A stretch of 64,000 nucleotides of DNA. Source: JABMMZ01 sp964438995 (GTDB taxonomy: Bacteria; Bacteroidota; Bacteroidia; NS11-12g; UBA955). Positions 17,073-26,103 of this stretch are shown one piece after another; within the stretch, counting starts at the first letter, position 1; every line of letters begins with the position of its first letter. The stretch spans positions 62,001 through 126,000 of the forward strand of contig CAYTMQ010000010.1 in NCBI GenBank assembly GCA_964438995.1, in the 5' to 3' direction. The position numbers and the translations under genes were made by a program. The notes beneath the pieces were generated by a model, which saw only the letters and a list, made by a program, of their open reading frames with translations, was not told the origin of the DNA and ran no database searches.

Positions 17073-17995
17073 AAATTGGTATTTTAGAACCGTCAGATTT
17101 CTCAAGTAAAGCCATCAAGAGACTTACTAAATTAGGCCAAGTTAGCCTATTTGATGGCAAACATTTGGACACTTTTGTTAAGGATAAGGAAGTTCTTTTT
17201 GTACGTTTAAATTTTGATATCAATAAAGCACTTTTGTCTAAAGCTAAAAAGCTTAGATATATTTGTTCTCCAACAACAGGATTAAATCATATTGATACTG
17301 TCTATTGCAACAAACATGGTATTGAGATTATTTCTTTAAAAGGTGAAACTGCTTTTTTGAGAACAATTAGAGCCACACCAGAACATACATTAGGTGTATT
17401 GATTTCACTTAATAGGAATTATAAATCTGCATTTTTAAATACCAAGAATTCAGTTTGGAATAGAGAGCCATACAAAGGTTTTGAAATTTATAATAGTAAA
17501 GTTGGAATCATTGGCATGGGAAGAGTTGGTAGCATATTATCCAAATATTTAAACGCTATGGGAGCAAAAGTTGGTTATTACGACATCAATTCTAAAATCA
17601 AAATAGATAATGCTAAAGCATATAAAACTAAATCAGCACTAATAAAATGGGCAGATTCAATTGTTCTATCAGCTAACTTTGACAGTAATCAAGGTGAAAT
17701 TATTGGATCTAAAGAGTTAGAATTGATGAAAGGAAAAACATTTATCAATACGGCTAGAGCTGAATTAACAGATGAAAATTTACTTGTAAAACTTGCTTCA
17801 AAAGGACATTTTAAAGCTTTGGCTTTAGATGTTATAAGAGAAGAACAATCTTCACAAAAAAACTTAGAAACTATACTGAAAGCTACACAGAAGTATAATA
17901 TTATAATTACTCCTCATATAGGTGGAGCAACATTTACTTCTATGGAAAGGACTGAAGAATTTATAACTAAGAAGTTAGTAAATAAAGTTGACTAA
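17069..17995 (+). CDS. D-isomer-specific 2-hydroxyacid dehydrogenase family protein
   Basis: NAD-dependent dehydrogenase of the formate/D-lactate/phosphoglycerate group. The Rossmann motif GMGRVG lies near residue 150. The catalytic Arg is in NTARAEL, the Glu in DVIREEQ, and the His in TPHIGGAT. At 308 aa it has only the catalytic and cofactor domains. Translational coupling to neuA (ATGA overlap) suggests a role in making or modifying the same sugar or a lactyl-type substituent, but I know of no standard nonulosonate pathway with this enzyme. Function is therefore open. Confidence 0.82.
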   Translation: MKIGILEPSDFSSKAIKRLTKLGQVSLFDGKHLDTFVKDKEVLFVRLNFDINKALLSKAKKLRYICSPTTGLNHIDTVYCNKHGIEIISLKGETAFLRTIRATPEHTLGVLISLNRNYKSAFLNTKNSVWNREPYKGFEIYNSKVGIIGMGRVGSILSKYLNAMGAKVGYYDINSKIKIDNAKAYKTKSALIKWADSIVLSANFDSNQGEIIGSKELELMKGKTFINTARAELTDENLLVKLASKGHFKALALDVIREEQSSQKNLETILKATQKYNIIITPHIGGATFTSMERTEEFITKKLVNKVD

Positions 17996-19565
17996 GTACA
18001 GAGTTTTAGCAGTAGACGTTCTTGACAATATACATCTTGAGTATATACAGTCAAAACAGATCAATAAAGTTGTTTGTAATGAAAGTAAATTAAGACAACT
18101 GGTTGATAATGTGGAAATTATTAATGCTGAAATTTTTAGAGTGGAGGGTACTTGGCAAGCTTATCGTTTCAATGAAAGCATACTTGACAGTTTGTGGAAT
18201 AAAGCATCAAGACATCTGAAAATAGATGGTATAGATGTTAGACCATCTGCTGCAAAGTTGATGTTCTGGACGAATTATAGAATTGGTGCTATTAAGCATT
18301 GTCTGGAGACCAATTTTAAAGGTCATGAGATACACGATCTAACGAGTTATACTTATGGCAGTAAATTTCGAGGATTGCTAAAATACTTCAAATTGTTTTA
18401 CGACAATAATTTCAAAGGGAAATCCGGCACAATTGAAGACAATCAAGCGTTCAGAAATTTAGGTGAGAGTGTAGGAATTCTGGTTAATAATGATTTTGAA
18501 TTATTGTTATACCAATACATTATTGAAGAATTGAAATCTGAAAAGATCATTGTTTTTCATTATGGTGAGATTTCAAAGGACATAAAGTTTCATATAAGAG
18601 AAAATATCACTTTGATTAATTTATCAAAGATTTCGTATACACCAAAACAGTCACTTTTCATCCCTTTAAATTTAAATAAGGATGAGTTATATATGGCCAA
18701 TTTGTTGTATCAAAACTGGCATAATTTAGGTTCAGAAATACATCGATTTAAATACATCAAGTCAACCGGAATTAAGAAGATATTAATTAATGTTGGTGAG
18801 AATCTTCCTTTTAGAAATTTGATGAAGCCTATCTTTGGTGATGATATTAAAGTCATTAATACAATGAATGGTATCAAAGCTGGGGAGGCACATGATGCTG
18901 ATATTAATTTTGATCAGTGGTATGTATGGGACAAGGAACTTAAGCAACTATTGATTGATAAATGTTTTATTCCTGAAGAGAAACTGATAGTGACAGGGCA
19001 TCTAGCTGAGGATCATATCAGGTATCATCAATTTGGAAACTCAATTCAAATTGATTTAAACATCATCAAAGAAAAGAAGGTTATATCTGTATTTTCAGTA
19101 AGAGGAATGAGAAAAGAGAAAGTTGATCTTTTTAAATTGCTTTATGAATTGATACAAAAAAGAGATGATTTAACCATTATAATTAAACCTCATCCATTAG
19201 AAAAAATAGATGATTATATACGACCAGATTTTGAAACACAAAATGTAATATTTATAGATGAAAGTCTGAAAAATTCAAAAACGGCGCTATATGATTTATT
19301 GCATATTTCAGATTTGAGCATTGTGTTTGGATCTACTGTAGCCTTAGAGTGTAGTTGGATAAAAACGCCTTGCATAACATTTGAATATAAATCGACATCA
19401 TTAATTCATACTTTGGAATCTGACTTTATTGAGCATATTAGTAAATTGTCAGAATTAGAAGAACATTTAAAAACTTTGCAGAAGAAGAAAAGTATACAGA
19501 ATATTGGAGAAAACGATAAAGTCTCAGAAAGAATTGTAAAAAACTTAAAAAACTATATAAACTAA
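17988..19565 (+). CDS. Putative GT-B-type glycosyltransferase, first of a tandem paralogous pair
   Basis: Protein of 525 aa with no family I can name. The C-terminal half looks like a GT-B nucleotide-sugar domain: INTMNGIKAGEAHDADIN, VTGHLAEDHIR, IIKPHPLEK and VFGSTVALECSW then PCITFEY, a pattern also seen in capsule transferases of the CDP-glycerol and KpsS/KpsC type. The next gene encodes a similar protein with the same landmarks in the same order, including a shared N-terminal VEGTWQAY/VESTWYTW element. It starts with TTG and overlaps the dehydrogenase by 8 bp. Being directly after neuA, it is a candidate for transferring the nonulosonic acid; that is inference. Confidence 0.6.
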   Translation: MTKYRVLAVDVLDNIHLEYIQSKQINKVVCNESKLRQLVDNVEIINAEIFRVEGTWQAYRFNESILDSLWNKASRHLKIDGIDVRPSAAKLMFWTNYRIGAIKHCLETNFKGHEIHDLTSYTYGSKFRGLLKYFKLFYDNNFKGKSGTIEDNQAFRNLGESVGILVNNDFELLLYQYIIEELKSEKIIVFHYGEISKDIKFHIRENITLINLSKISYTPKQSLFIPLNLNKDELYMANLLYQNWHNLGSEIHRFKYIKSTGIKKILINVGENLPFRNLMKPIFGDDIKVINTMNGIKAGEAHDADINFDQWYVWDKELKQLLIDKCFIPEEKLIVTGHLAEDHIRYHQFGNSIQIDLNIIKEKKVISVFSVRGMRKEKVDLFKLLYELIQKRDDLTIIIKPHPLEKIDDYIRPDFETQNVIFIDESLKNSKTALYDLLHISDLSIVFGSTVALECSWIKTPCITFEYKSTSLIHTLESDFIEHISKLSELEEHLKTLQKKKSIQNIGENDKVSERIVKNLKNYIN

Positions 19566-19566
19566 G

Positions 19567-21138
19567 ATGTTAATTGGCAGTAATTTTATTTCTCGTAAAA
19601 TGTATGACAATGCGAGAAGAAGTGGTGTTAATGTATTTCTTTTTAACGAAATAGATTTTATTCCTCCAGAAAATACAAATGAGAGATTTTTTAATTGTAC
19701 CAAGTATAGAGTAGAAAGCACTTGGTATACTTGGGAAGAGAATGAGAAAATCATCCATTCATTTAAGGAGAAATTTCCTCAATTGTTTGTTTTGAATGGA
19801 TATGACATTAGCTTAGCTATTAAGAAAGCGATGTTTTGGTCAAATTTTAAAACAGGTTTCTTATGGTATGCCAAGAACCGTGAATTTTCAAATGTAGAAA
19901 TAGCTAGTATTGAGGGACTGCATAAGTACTCAAAGAAATCAGTTGTTTTAAGATACTTTAGAACCAGGTATTCTGTATCTAAGAAACAACATTCGAATAG
20001 AATCAAAAATACACATACACCAAATAAAGTTATTCATATAAAAAATAATTTCCAGTTAGGGTTGTACGAGAATATAATTAATGAGGTAGAAAATTATAAT
20101 GATTACAAAGTTTTTATCGATTCAAAAGTTGATAGAAACATGCTCAATGCAATTCGAAATAAGAATATTGAAGTTGTTGAAAAGAAAACTATAAATTATG
20201 CTTTGCCATCTATCAATCTAGCTAAAGTGCGAGGAAATGATTGGTTTGTGTTAAATATCATTTTATTGCACTGGAATGAAATAAATGATTGTTTACATAC
20301 GGCTGAATTTCTTTTGAATTACAACCCTAAAGTAGCTCTAATAAACGAAGCAGAGAATGGTATATACGGAGCAATAATCTCAGAAGTTTTAAGGAAAAAT
20401 CAAACCATCGTTTACAATACCATGAATGGTATTAAATCTGGTGAATCGCAAGATGGGTTTATAAATTTTGATAAGTGGTTTATTTGGGATGAACAAATGA
20501 AAAAACTACTAGTTGAAAAATGTGGTTTGCCTCAAGAGAAATTTATTATATCTGGTCATTTGATTGAAGATTTGGTTAGAAATTACAAATACCAGAATTC
20601 TTTGGAATTAGATGCCGATGCTTTAAAAGATAAAAAAATAATATCGTTGTTTTCGGTTAAAGGTAAACGTTTTGTTAAGCTGGATACTTTAACCTTCTTG
20701 TATGATTTTATTAAAAATAATCCTAATTACTTTCTTTTAATACGTCCTCATCCTCATGAGAAGAAAGCTGATTATATTTTGCCAGATTTTGAATTGAATA
20801 ATTTTAAAATAGTAGAATACAATCCTTCTAATTTAAACGATACTCTTCATGATCAATTAAGTATTTCTGATATTTCAATTGTTTTTGGCTCTACTGTTGC
20901 CTTAGATTCAAAATGGATGAATGTGCCTTGCATAACTTATGAAAGAAGAGAAGAATCATTGGTATACAACATTGACAATTCTAGTATTTTTCATGTAAAA
21001 AGTAGGTCAGAATTAGAAAGTAAGATCATTGAATTATTAAATCAGCCAAAGCTGCAAATTGCAAATGATAGAAAAAAAGTTTCAGACATCATCTTAAACG
21101 AAATCAATCAAACATTTGATGCAATACTTCAAGCATAA
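19567..21138 (+). CDS. Putative GT-B-type glycosyltransferase, second of a tandem paralogous pair
   Basis: Protein of 523 aa, similar along its whole length to the product of the preceding gene. Shared landmarks are VESTWYTWEENE, NTMNGIKSGESQDGFIN, FIISGHLIEDLVR, LLIRPHPHEKKADY and VFGSTVALDSKW then PCITYERR. Conservation of the C-terminal donor-binding half with greater divergence in the N-terminal half is what one expects of two transferases using one donor and different acceptors. There is no signal peptide or membrane segment. It lies one base after its partner, and its end overlaps the methyltransferase gene. Confidence 0.6.
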   Translation: MLIGSNFISRKMYDNARRSGVNVFLFNEIDFIPPENTNERFFNCTKYRVESTWYTWEENEKIIHSFKEKFPQLFVLNGYDISLAIKKAMFWSNFKTGFLWYAKNREFSNVEIASIEGLHKYSKKSVVLRYFRTRYSVSKKQHSNRIKNTHTPNKVIHIKNNFQLGLYENIINEVENYNDYKVFIDSKVDRNMLNAIRNKNIEVVEKKTINYALPSINLAKVRGNDWFVLNIILLHWNEINDCLHTAEFLLNYNPKVALINEAENGIYGAIISEVLRKNQTIVYNTMNGIKSGESQDGFINFDKWFIWDEQMKKLLVEKCGLPQEKFIISGHLIEDLVRNYKYQNSLELDADALKDKKIISLFSVKGKRFVKLDTLTFLYDFIKNNPNYFLLIRPHPHEKKADYILPDFELNNFKIVEYNPSNLNDTLHDQLSISDISIVFGSTVALDSKWMNVPCITYERREESLVYNIDNSSIFHVKSRSELESKIIELLNQPKLQIANDRKKVSDIILNEINQTFDAILQA

Positions 21139-21790
21139 ATATCCTCAAAATCTTTGGGCTAAAGAAATCAATAAATCGCTGGAAGCCTTGCTAACAGAGG
21201 TTTCCGATGCATCAAAAATTGTTGACGCGCCGTGTGGAAATGGCATAATTGCTTATTTCGTTAAACAACAATTTAAAAACAGAAGTGTTTTAGCCTTTGA
21301 TATCAATGAAAATATTAAAAAGTCAACCTACTTGAACAATATTTCATTCCCACCTGAATACAAAGTGGAGGATATTTTCAAAAATATGGTAGAAGGAAAG
21401 GATAATATTTGGCTGTTAATAAACTCATTATATTGCTTACCATTCAAAGAGAAGTTATTGGATATTCACAAAGAAAATTATCAGTATATAATTGGCGTAT
21501 TTCCTGATATTGAAGCAGATAACTATAAACATTTTGTTAAAAAGAACCCTGAGTTTGAAAATCCAAGTGCCATGAATTTAGCGGAAACCAAAGAGTTTTT
21601 TCATAAGAAGGGATATAAACAAATAAAAAGTCTTGGAATTACCAATTTGAAATTTCATATTTGGAACGACAAGTTATTGTTCCGTAAGCTAAATCCTGGG
21701 TTGAGAAATATAGTTTACACTTGTCTTGATAGAATTTGGGTGTTTAATAAAAAGCAGTATGCTTTCATGATTTTTAAAAGGTATGAATAA
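21119..21790 (+). CDS. Class I SAM-dependent methyltransferase
   Basis: Motif I is VDAPCGNGII near residue 36, followed by LAFDIN as the acidic end of strand two and LINSLYCLP around the motif IV region. The rest is divergent, at about 223 aa. A TTG directly upstream at 21116 is also in frame, but ATG 21119 is the better start. The gene overlaps the preceding transferase gene by 20 bp and the deacetylase gene by 8 bp. It probably methylates a sugar or an attached group. The substrate is unknown. Confidence 0.75.
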   Translation: MQYFKHKYPQNLWAKEINKSLEALLTEVSDASKIVDAPCGNGIIAYFVKQQFKNRSVLAFDINENIKKSTYLNNISFPPEYKVEDIFKNMVEGKDNIWLLINSLYCLPFKEKLLDIHKENYQYIIGVFPDIEADNYKHFVKKNPEFENPSAMNLAETKEFFHKKGYKQIKSLGITNLKFHIWNDKLLFRKLNPGLRNIVYTCLDRIWVFNKKQYAFMIFKRYE

Positions 21791-22799
21791 GATTATTTTA
21801 TCTTTCGACTATGAAATTTATTTCGATGGTGGAAATAACTATGAAGCCCTTTTAGAGAGCACAGATAAAATTATATCTATATCAAAAGTTCATCATGCCA
21901 AGTTGGTTTTTTTCGTTGATGTTTTATATTTCGTTAAATTAGAAGAAAATGGATTGAACAAAGCACTTTCAACTTTAAAAAATCAAATTAATGGTTTGAT
22001 TCAAAATGGGCATGAAATTCAGTTTCATTATCACCCTCATTGGATTAATGCAAAGTACAATCAGTCGGAAAACAAGTGGATATTTGATAAAACAGAATAT
22101 TCTTATGCAGACATTCTAAAAAAGTACGGTTCGCAAATTGCGGAATCACACTTTAATAATGCTTATAAAAAGTTTGTTGAGTATTTTGGCATTCAATCTA
22201 ATACCTATAGAGCTGGAGGTTTGTCAATAAATGAATCTCAAAGTGAATTGATAAAAGTGTTGTTGCTAAACAATTTTAAATTTGATTCTAGCGTCATGCC
22301 TGGATTAAAGATTACGGGCAATTACTTAAATTTAGATCACACTAAAGTACCTAGCACAAATACTTGGAATATTTCAAGTTCTTCAGGTTTTTTTGCAACT
22401 GAATCTGGAAATGAATCAGTTTTAACCGAAATCCCAATCATGTCTATTAATAAAAATAGAATAGGTATGATTAAAAGGGCATATACCAGTTTCAAGTATA
22501 GAATTTTAGGTATATCAAGTTCAAAATCTGGTAAAGAATCTGGTAAACCATTTGACCTTGAAATTAAAGAAACAATTTATCCTACGAGCATTACTTTTGA
22601 TAAATCAACAAGTGCCGACATTGTACTTTTGAAACATTTTACAAATGAATACTTTGATTTTAAAAATCAAATCATGTGTATTCTTTCACATCCAAAAAGC
22701 TATCTTGATCAATCTTATTCAGTTTTTTCAAAGTATCTGAAATGGTTGAATAAAAACAAACAATCATACTCTATAATAGGGTTTTCAGATTTATCTTGA
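21783..22799 (+). CDS. NodB-like polysaccharide deacetylase-family protein
   Basis: Carbohydrate esterase 4 fold. The start LSFDYEIYF holds the catalytic Asp region (D9). GHEIQFHYHPHW supplies the metal-binding histidines, and TYRAGGLS matches the conserved Arg motif. No signal peptide is seen, so it would act in the cytoplasm on a lipid- or nucleotide-linked intermediate. It is 338 aa, longer than a bare NodB domain, with an insertion in the middle. It overlaps the next reading frame by TTGA. Confidence 0.75.
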   Translation: MNKIILSFDYEIYFDGGNNYEALLESTDKIISISKVHHAKLVFFVDVLYFVKLEENGLNKALSTLKNQINGLIQNGHEIQFHYHPHWINAKYNQSENKWIFDKTEYSYADILKKYGSQIAESHFNNAYKKFVEYFGIQSNTYRAGGLSINESQSELIKVLLLNNFKFDSSVMPGLKITGNYLNLDHTKVPSTNTWNISSSSGFFATESGNESVLTEIPIMSINKNRIGMIKRAYTSFKYRILGISSSKSGKESGKPFDLEIKETIYPTSITFDKSTSADIVLLKHFTNEYFDFKNQIMCILSHPKSYLDQSYSVFSKYLKWLNKNKQSYSIIGFSDLS

Positions 22800-23455
22800 G
22801 CACCAAAGTTTTATTTATTGCTTATCAATTTCCCCCAATGGGTGGCCCTGGCGTTCAGCGCAGCACCAGATTTGTGCAACATCTTCAAGAATTTGGATAT
22901 GAGCCAATCGTTTTAACAATTGATGAAAATGAAATTAAAAAGATGGGCTCAACTTATGATGAATCTTTGTTGAATTATTTACCAGAAAATTTAGAAATTG
23001 TAAGAACTTCTTCTGGTATACCTTTTCAATTTATAAAAGTGTTAAATTCTTTGCGATTATATAGATTGTTTTGGTTTTTCCTATATCCATTTTTATGGGA
23101 GCGTTCTGCAATGTGGCCCCAAAAAACATTTAAAATCGCAGCTAGCCTTGTTAAAAAGCATAATATAAAACTTGTTTATACTTCTTCTGGTCCCTTTTCA
23201 AGTCTCATACTCGGCAAAAAACTTCAATCAAAATTAGGTGTTAAATGGGTTGCAGATATGCGCGATCCATTTACAGATGCTTACGCTTGGTCTTATCCTT
23301 CAAAGTTGCATTGGTATGTTTGCCGATACTTTGAGAAAAGAGCTTTGAATGCATGTGATGAGTTGATTGTAAATACAAATGAAGTTAAAAAACTATACTT
23401 GAGCAGAGGTATACAAGGGCCCAATAAAATTCATGTTATAACCAATGGATACTAA
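22796..23455 (+). pseudogene. GT4 glycosyltransferase, N-terminal half of a frameshifted gene
   Basis: Encodes the acceptor domain of a GT4-type enzyme: LFIAYQFPPMGGPGVQR at the start, LVYTSSGPFSS in the middle, VADMRDPFTDAY, and ending at VITNGY. In intact relatives this motif continues into an Asp/Glu-rich loop and the donor domain. Here a TAA follows immediately, and the donor domain resumes in the +1 frame from 23445. The TTG start overlaps the deacetylase stop. A single-base change joins the halves (reading TNGYKQIVIAYSG), although the usual loop after TNGY also seems to be missing, consistent with a small deletion. Confidence 0.7.
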
Positions 23456-24113
23456 ACAGATTGTTATTGCCTACTCAGGTAGTTTAGATGCATTTCAGCC
23501 AGTTAAAAAAGGTGGATTTTTTAATGAAATAAAAAAGTGGTTTTGGACTTATAAACATGATACTGTAGATGCCTCTACTCGCTCAGCTTATTATTTGATA
23601 AGGGCAATTGAAATATTGAAAAACAATTATGGTATTTCATCCAATCTTTTATCCATACAGCTTTGGGGCAACATCAATCCCATCAATTTGAAACAGGCCA
23701 GAGATGCGGGTGTTGACGATTTTTTCAAAATAGAAGGCTACAAAGAAAAATCAAAGTCATTGCAAGATTTGCAAAAAGCAGATATGCTTTTTCTACCCTT
23801 AGAAATGTCGAATACACCTGAATTTGGTACATTGTTTATACCTGGTAAATTATTTGAGTACATTCATGCTAAAAAGCCCATTTTAGCACTTTGTGAGGCA
23901 TCAGATTGTAGGGATATTTTAGAGCAATCTGGGATGGCAATAATAATAGAACCAAATCAACCTGACAAGATAGCTGTAAAGCTACTTGAAATCATCCAAA
24001 ATCCTAGCCTGCTTCAATCATTTGTTCCCAACTTACCTTATATAGAAACTTTCAACTTCAAAAACAAAGCAGAAGAATTGTCAAAAGTATTTGATGCTAT
24101 GAACGTCAAATGA
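23445..24113 (+). pseudogene. GT4 glycosyltransferase, C-terminal half of a frameshifted gene
   Basis: Encodes the donor-binding domain that belongs with the preceding frame: IVIAYSGSLDAF, then LLSIQLWGN, ADMLFLPLEMS, FGTLFIPGKLFEYIHAKKPILAL and ILEQSG in order. The ATG at 23445 lies in the +1 frame, inside the last codons of the N-terminal half, and has no upstream features of its own. It may be translated by coupling, giving a two-part enzyme, or the gene may be dead. A sequencing error is also possible. Confidence 0.68.
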
Positions 24114-24161
24114 AATTGACACAACATGTTTTGATGTGGATAGAGTCTACACATATTGACA

Positions 24162-24169
24162 TAAATTTG
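24162..24169 (+). promoter_or_regulatory. Candidate -7 element TAAATTTG upstream of the carbamoyltransferase
   Basis: TAAATTTG matches TAnnTTTG within the 114-bp gap 24114-24227. The nearest upstream TTTG (24130-24133) is 28 bp away, longer than the usual 17-23, so support is weak. The gap otherwise shows no structure. Confidence 0.3.
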
Positions 24170-24227
24170 AATCGAATAATTTGATGTCATATTAGATGAT
24201 CTCAAATTGTATTCAGCGTAATAAAAA

Positions 24228-26102
24228 ATGAAAAAAATCTTAGGTATATCAGCGTTTTACCATGATTCAGCAGCTGCAATAACAGTAGGTGGCAAAGTGG
24301 TGGCAGCGGCTCAAGAAGAACGTTTTACAAGAGATAAACATACACCAGATTTTCCTAAAAAAGCTGTTGAGTATTGTTTACAAGAGGCAGGATTGACCTT
24401 AAATGAACTTGATGCTGTCGTATTTTATGACAAACCGTTTTTGAAATTCGAAAGATTATTAGAAACATACTATGCTTTTGCTCCAAAAGGTTTTTTGTCG
24501 TTTATTAAAGCTATTCCAGTTTGGTTAAATGAGAAGATATTTCTTAAAAAGCTCATCATCGACCACCTGAAAGAAATTGGTCCGTTTGAAAAGAGAAAAG
24601 TTAAGATATTGTTTCCAGAGCATCACCTTTCTCATGCTGCTAGTACTTTTTATGTATCTCCATTTAAATCATCTGCTATTTTAACCATTGATGGTGTTGG
24701 CGAATGGAGTACAGCATCCATTGCATTTGGTGAAGACAATAGAATAAAATTACTAAAAGAATTAGATTTTCCCCATTCTGTAGGGTTGTTGTATTCAGCA
24801 TTTACCTATTTTTTAGGATTTACAGTCAATTCAGGTGAATATAAATTGATGGGTTTAGCTCCTTATGGCGATCCAGAAGCTGAGGAAACATCTAAATTCA
24901 TTAAAATCATCAAAGACAATCTAGTGGATATTAAAGAAGATGGTTCAATTTGGTTGAATCAATCTTACTTCAACTATGCCACTGGATTAAGAATGGTGCA
25001 TGACGACAAATGGGAAAAGCTTTTTGGATTTCCAAGAAGAGATGACGAAAATGATTTGAAACAACACCATTGCAACTTAGCTATGGCAATTCAGAAAGTG
25101 ACAGAAGATATTGTTATTAAAATGGCTAAAGAGGCAAAACGAATAACCAATAGCGACTATCTGTGTATGGCTGGAGGCGTTGCCTTAAATTGTGTTGCAA
25201 ATGGAAAATTATTAAGAGAGAATATTTTTAAAGAGATATACATTCAACCTGCAGCAGGTGATGCTGGAGGAGCATTGGGCGCTGCGCTGGCTGCCTCAAA
25301 TATGTACTTCGATGAGCCTAGAGTTTACAATACCGAGCATCCTGAATTTGATACGATGTCTGGTTCATATCTTGGACCAGATTATTCTGATAAGGAAATA
25401 GAACAAACCTGCAGATTGTTAAAAGCTGTTTATACGAAATATTCTGATAATACTGAATTGTCAGATTATGTCGCTTCTAAACTTGCATCTGGTGCAGTTG
25501 TTGGTTGGTTTCAAGGCAGAATGGAATTCGGTCCAAGAGCATTGGGAAATAGAAGTATCTTAGGTGATGCTAGAAACCCTGAAATGCAGAAAAAACTCAA
25601 CTTGAAAATAAAATATAGAGAAGGTTTCAGACCATTTGCTCCATCTGTTTTGGCTGAAGATGTGAAAGACTATTTTGATTTGGATTCAGATTCTCCTTAT
25701 ATGCTGATAGTATCTCCAGTCACGGAGTCTAGAAGAAAAACTTTACCTGAGAATTTTCATTCCAAGGACTTGTGGGACAAGCTATATTATCAAAGAAGTG
25801 ATGTGCAATCCATTACGCACCTAGATTTTTCTGCAAGAATTCAAACAGTGCATAAAGAAACAAATCCAAGATATTACAATTTAATCAATGCATTTAAAAA
25901 GCAAACTGGTTATGGTTTGGTTGTAAATACAAGTTTCAACGTGAGAGGAGAGCCAATAGTATGCACGCCTCATGATGCTTTTAGATGCTTTATGAGCACT
26001 GAAATGGACTATTTGGTAATCAATGACTATGTCTTTGAAAAAACCCAACAAATAGATTGGGAAAACAAGGAAAAATGGATGGTGAAGTTTAAAAAAGATT
26101 GA
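24228..26102 (+). CDS. O-carbamoyltransferase (NodU/CmcH/TobZ family)
   Basis: Transfers a carbamoyl group from carbamoyl phosphate, through carbamoyl-AMP, to a hydroxyl of a sugar or polyketide. The N-terminal ASKHA-like domain starts ILGISAFYHDSAA, with QEERFTRDKH and the metal-site FPEHHLSHAAS. LTIDGVGEWSTAS and KLMGLAPYGDP follow. The C-terminal domain has GWFQGRMEFGPRALGNRS in two stretches and NTSFNVRGEP. Length (624 aa) is typical. It begins a cassette with SGNH hydrolase, DUF5989 and SxtJ genes at 1-4 bp spacing, so the carbamoyl group is probably placed on the surface polysaccharide made by this locus. Confidence 0.93.
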   Translation: MKKILGISAFYHDSAAAITVGGKVVAAAQEERFTRDKHTPDFPKKAVEYCLQEAGLTLNELDAVVFYDKPFLKFERLLETYYAFAPKGFLSFIKAIPVWLNEKIFLKKLIIDHLKEIGPFEKRKVKILFPEHHLSHAASTFYVSPFKSSAILTIDGVGEWSTASIAFGEDNRIKLLKELDFPHSVGLLYSAFTYFLGFTVNSGEYKLMGLAPYGDPEAEETSKFIKIIKDNLVDIKEDGSIWLNQSYFNYATGLRMVHDDKWEKLFGFPRRDDENDLKQHHCNLAMAIQKVTEDIVIKMAKEAKRITNSDYLCMAGGVALNCVANGKLLRENIFKEIYIQPAAGDAGGALGAALAASNMYFDEPRVYNTEHPEFDTMSGSYLGPDYSDKEIEQTCRLLKAVYTKYSDNTELSDYVASKLASGAVVGWFQGRMEFGPRALGNRSILGDARNPEMQKKLNLKIKYREGFRPFAPSVLAEDVKDYFDLDSDSPYMLIVSPVTESRRKTLPENFHSKDLWDKLYYQRSDVQSITHLDFSARIQTVHKETNPRYYNLINAFKKQTGYGLVVNTSFNVRGEPIVCTPHDAFRCFMSTEMDYLVINDYVFEKTQQIDWENKEKWMVKFKKD

Positions 26103-26103
26103 T

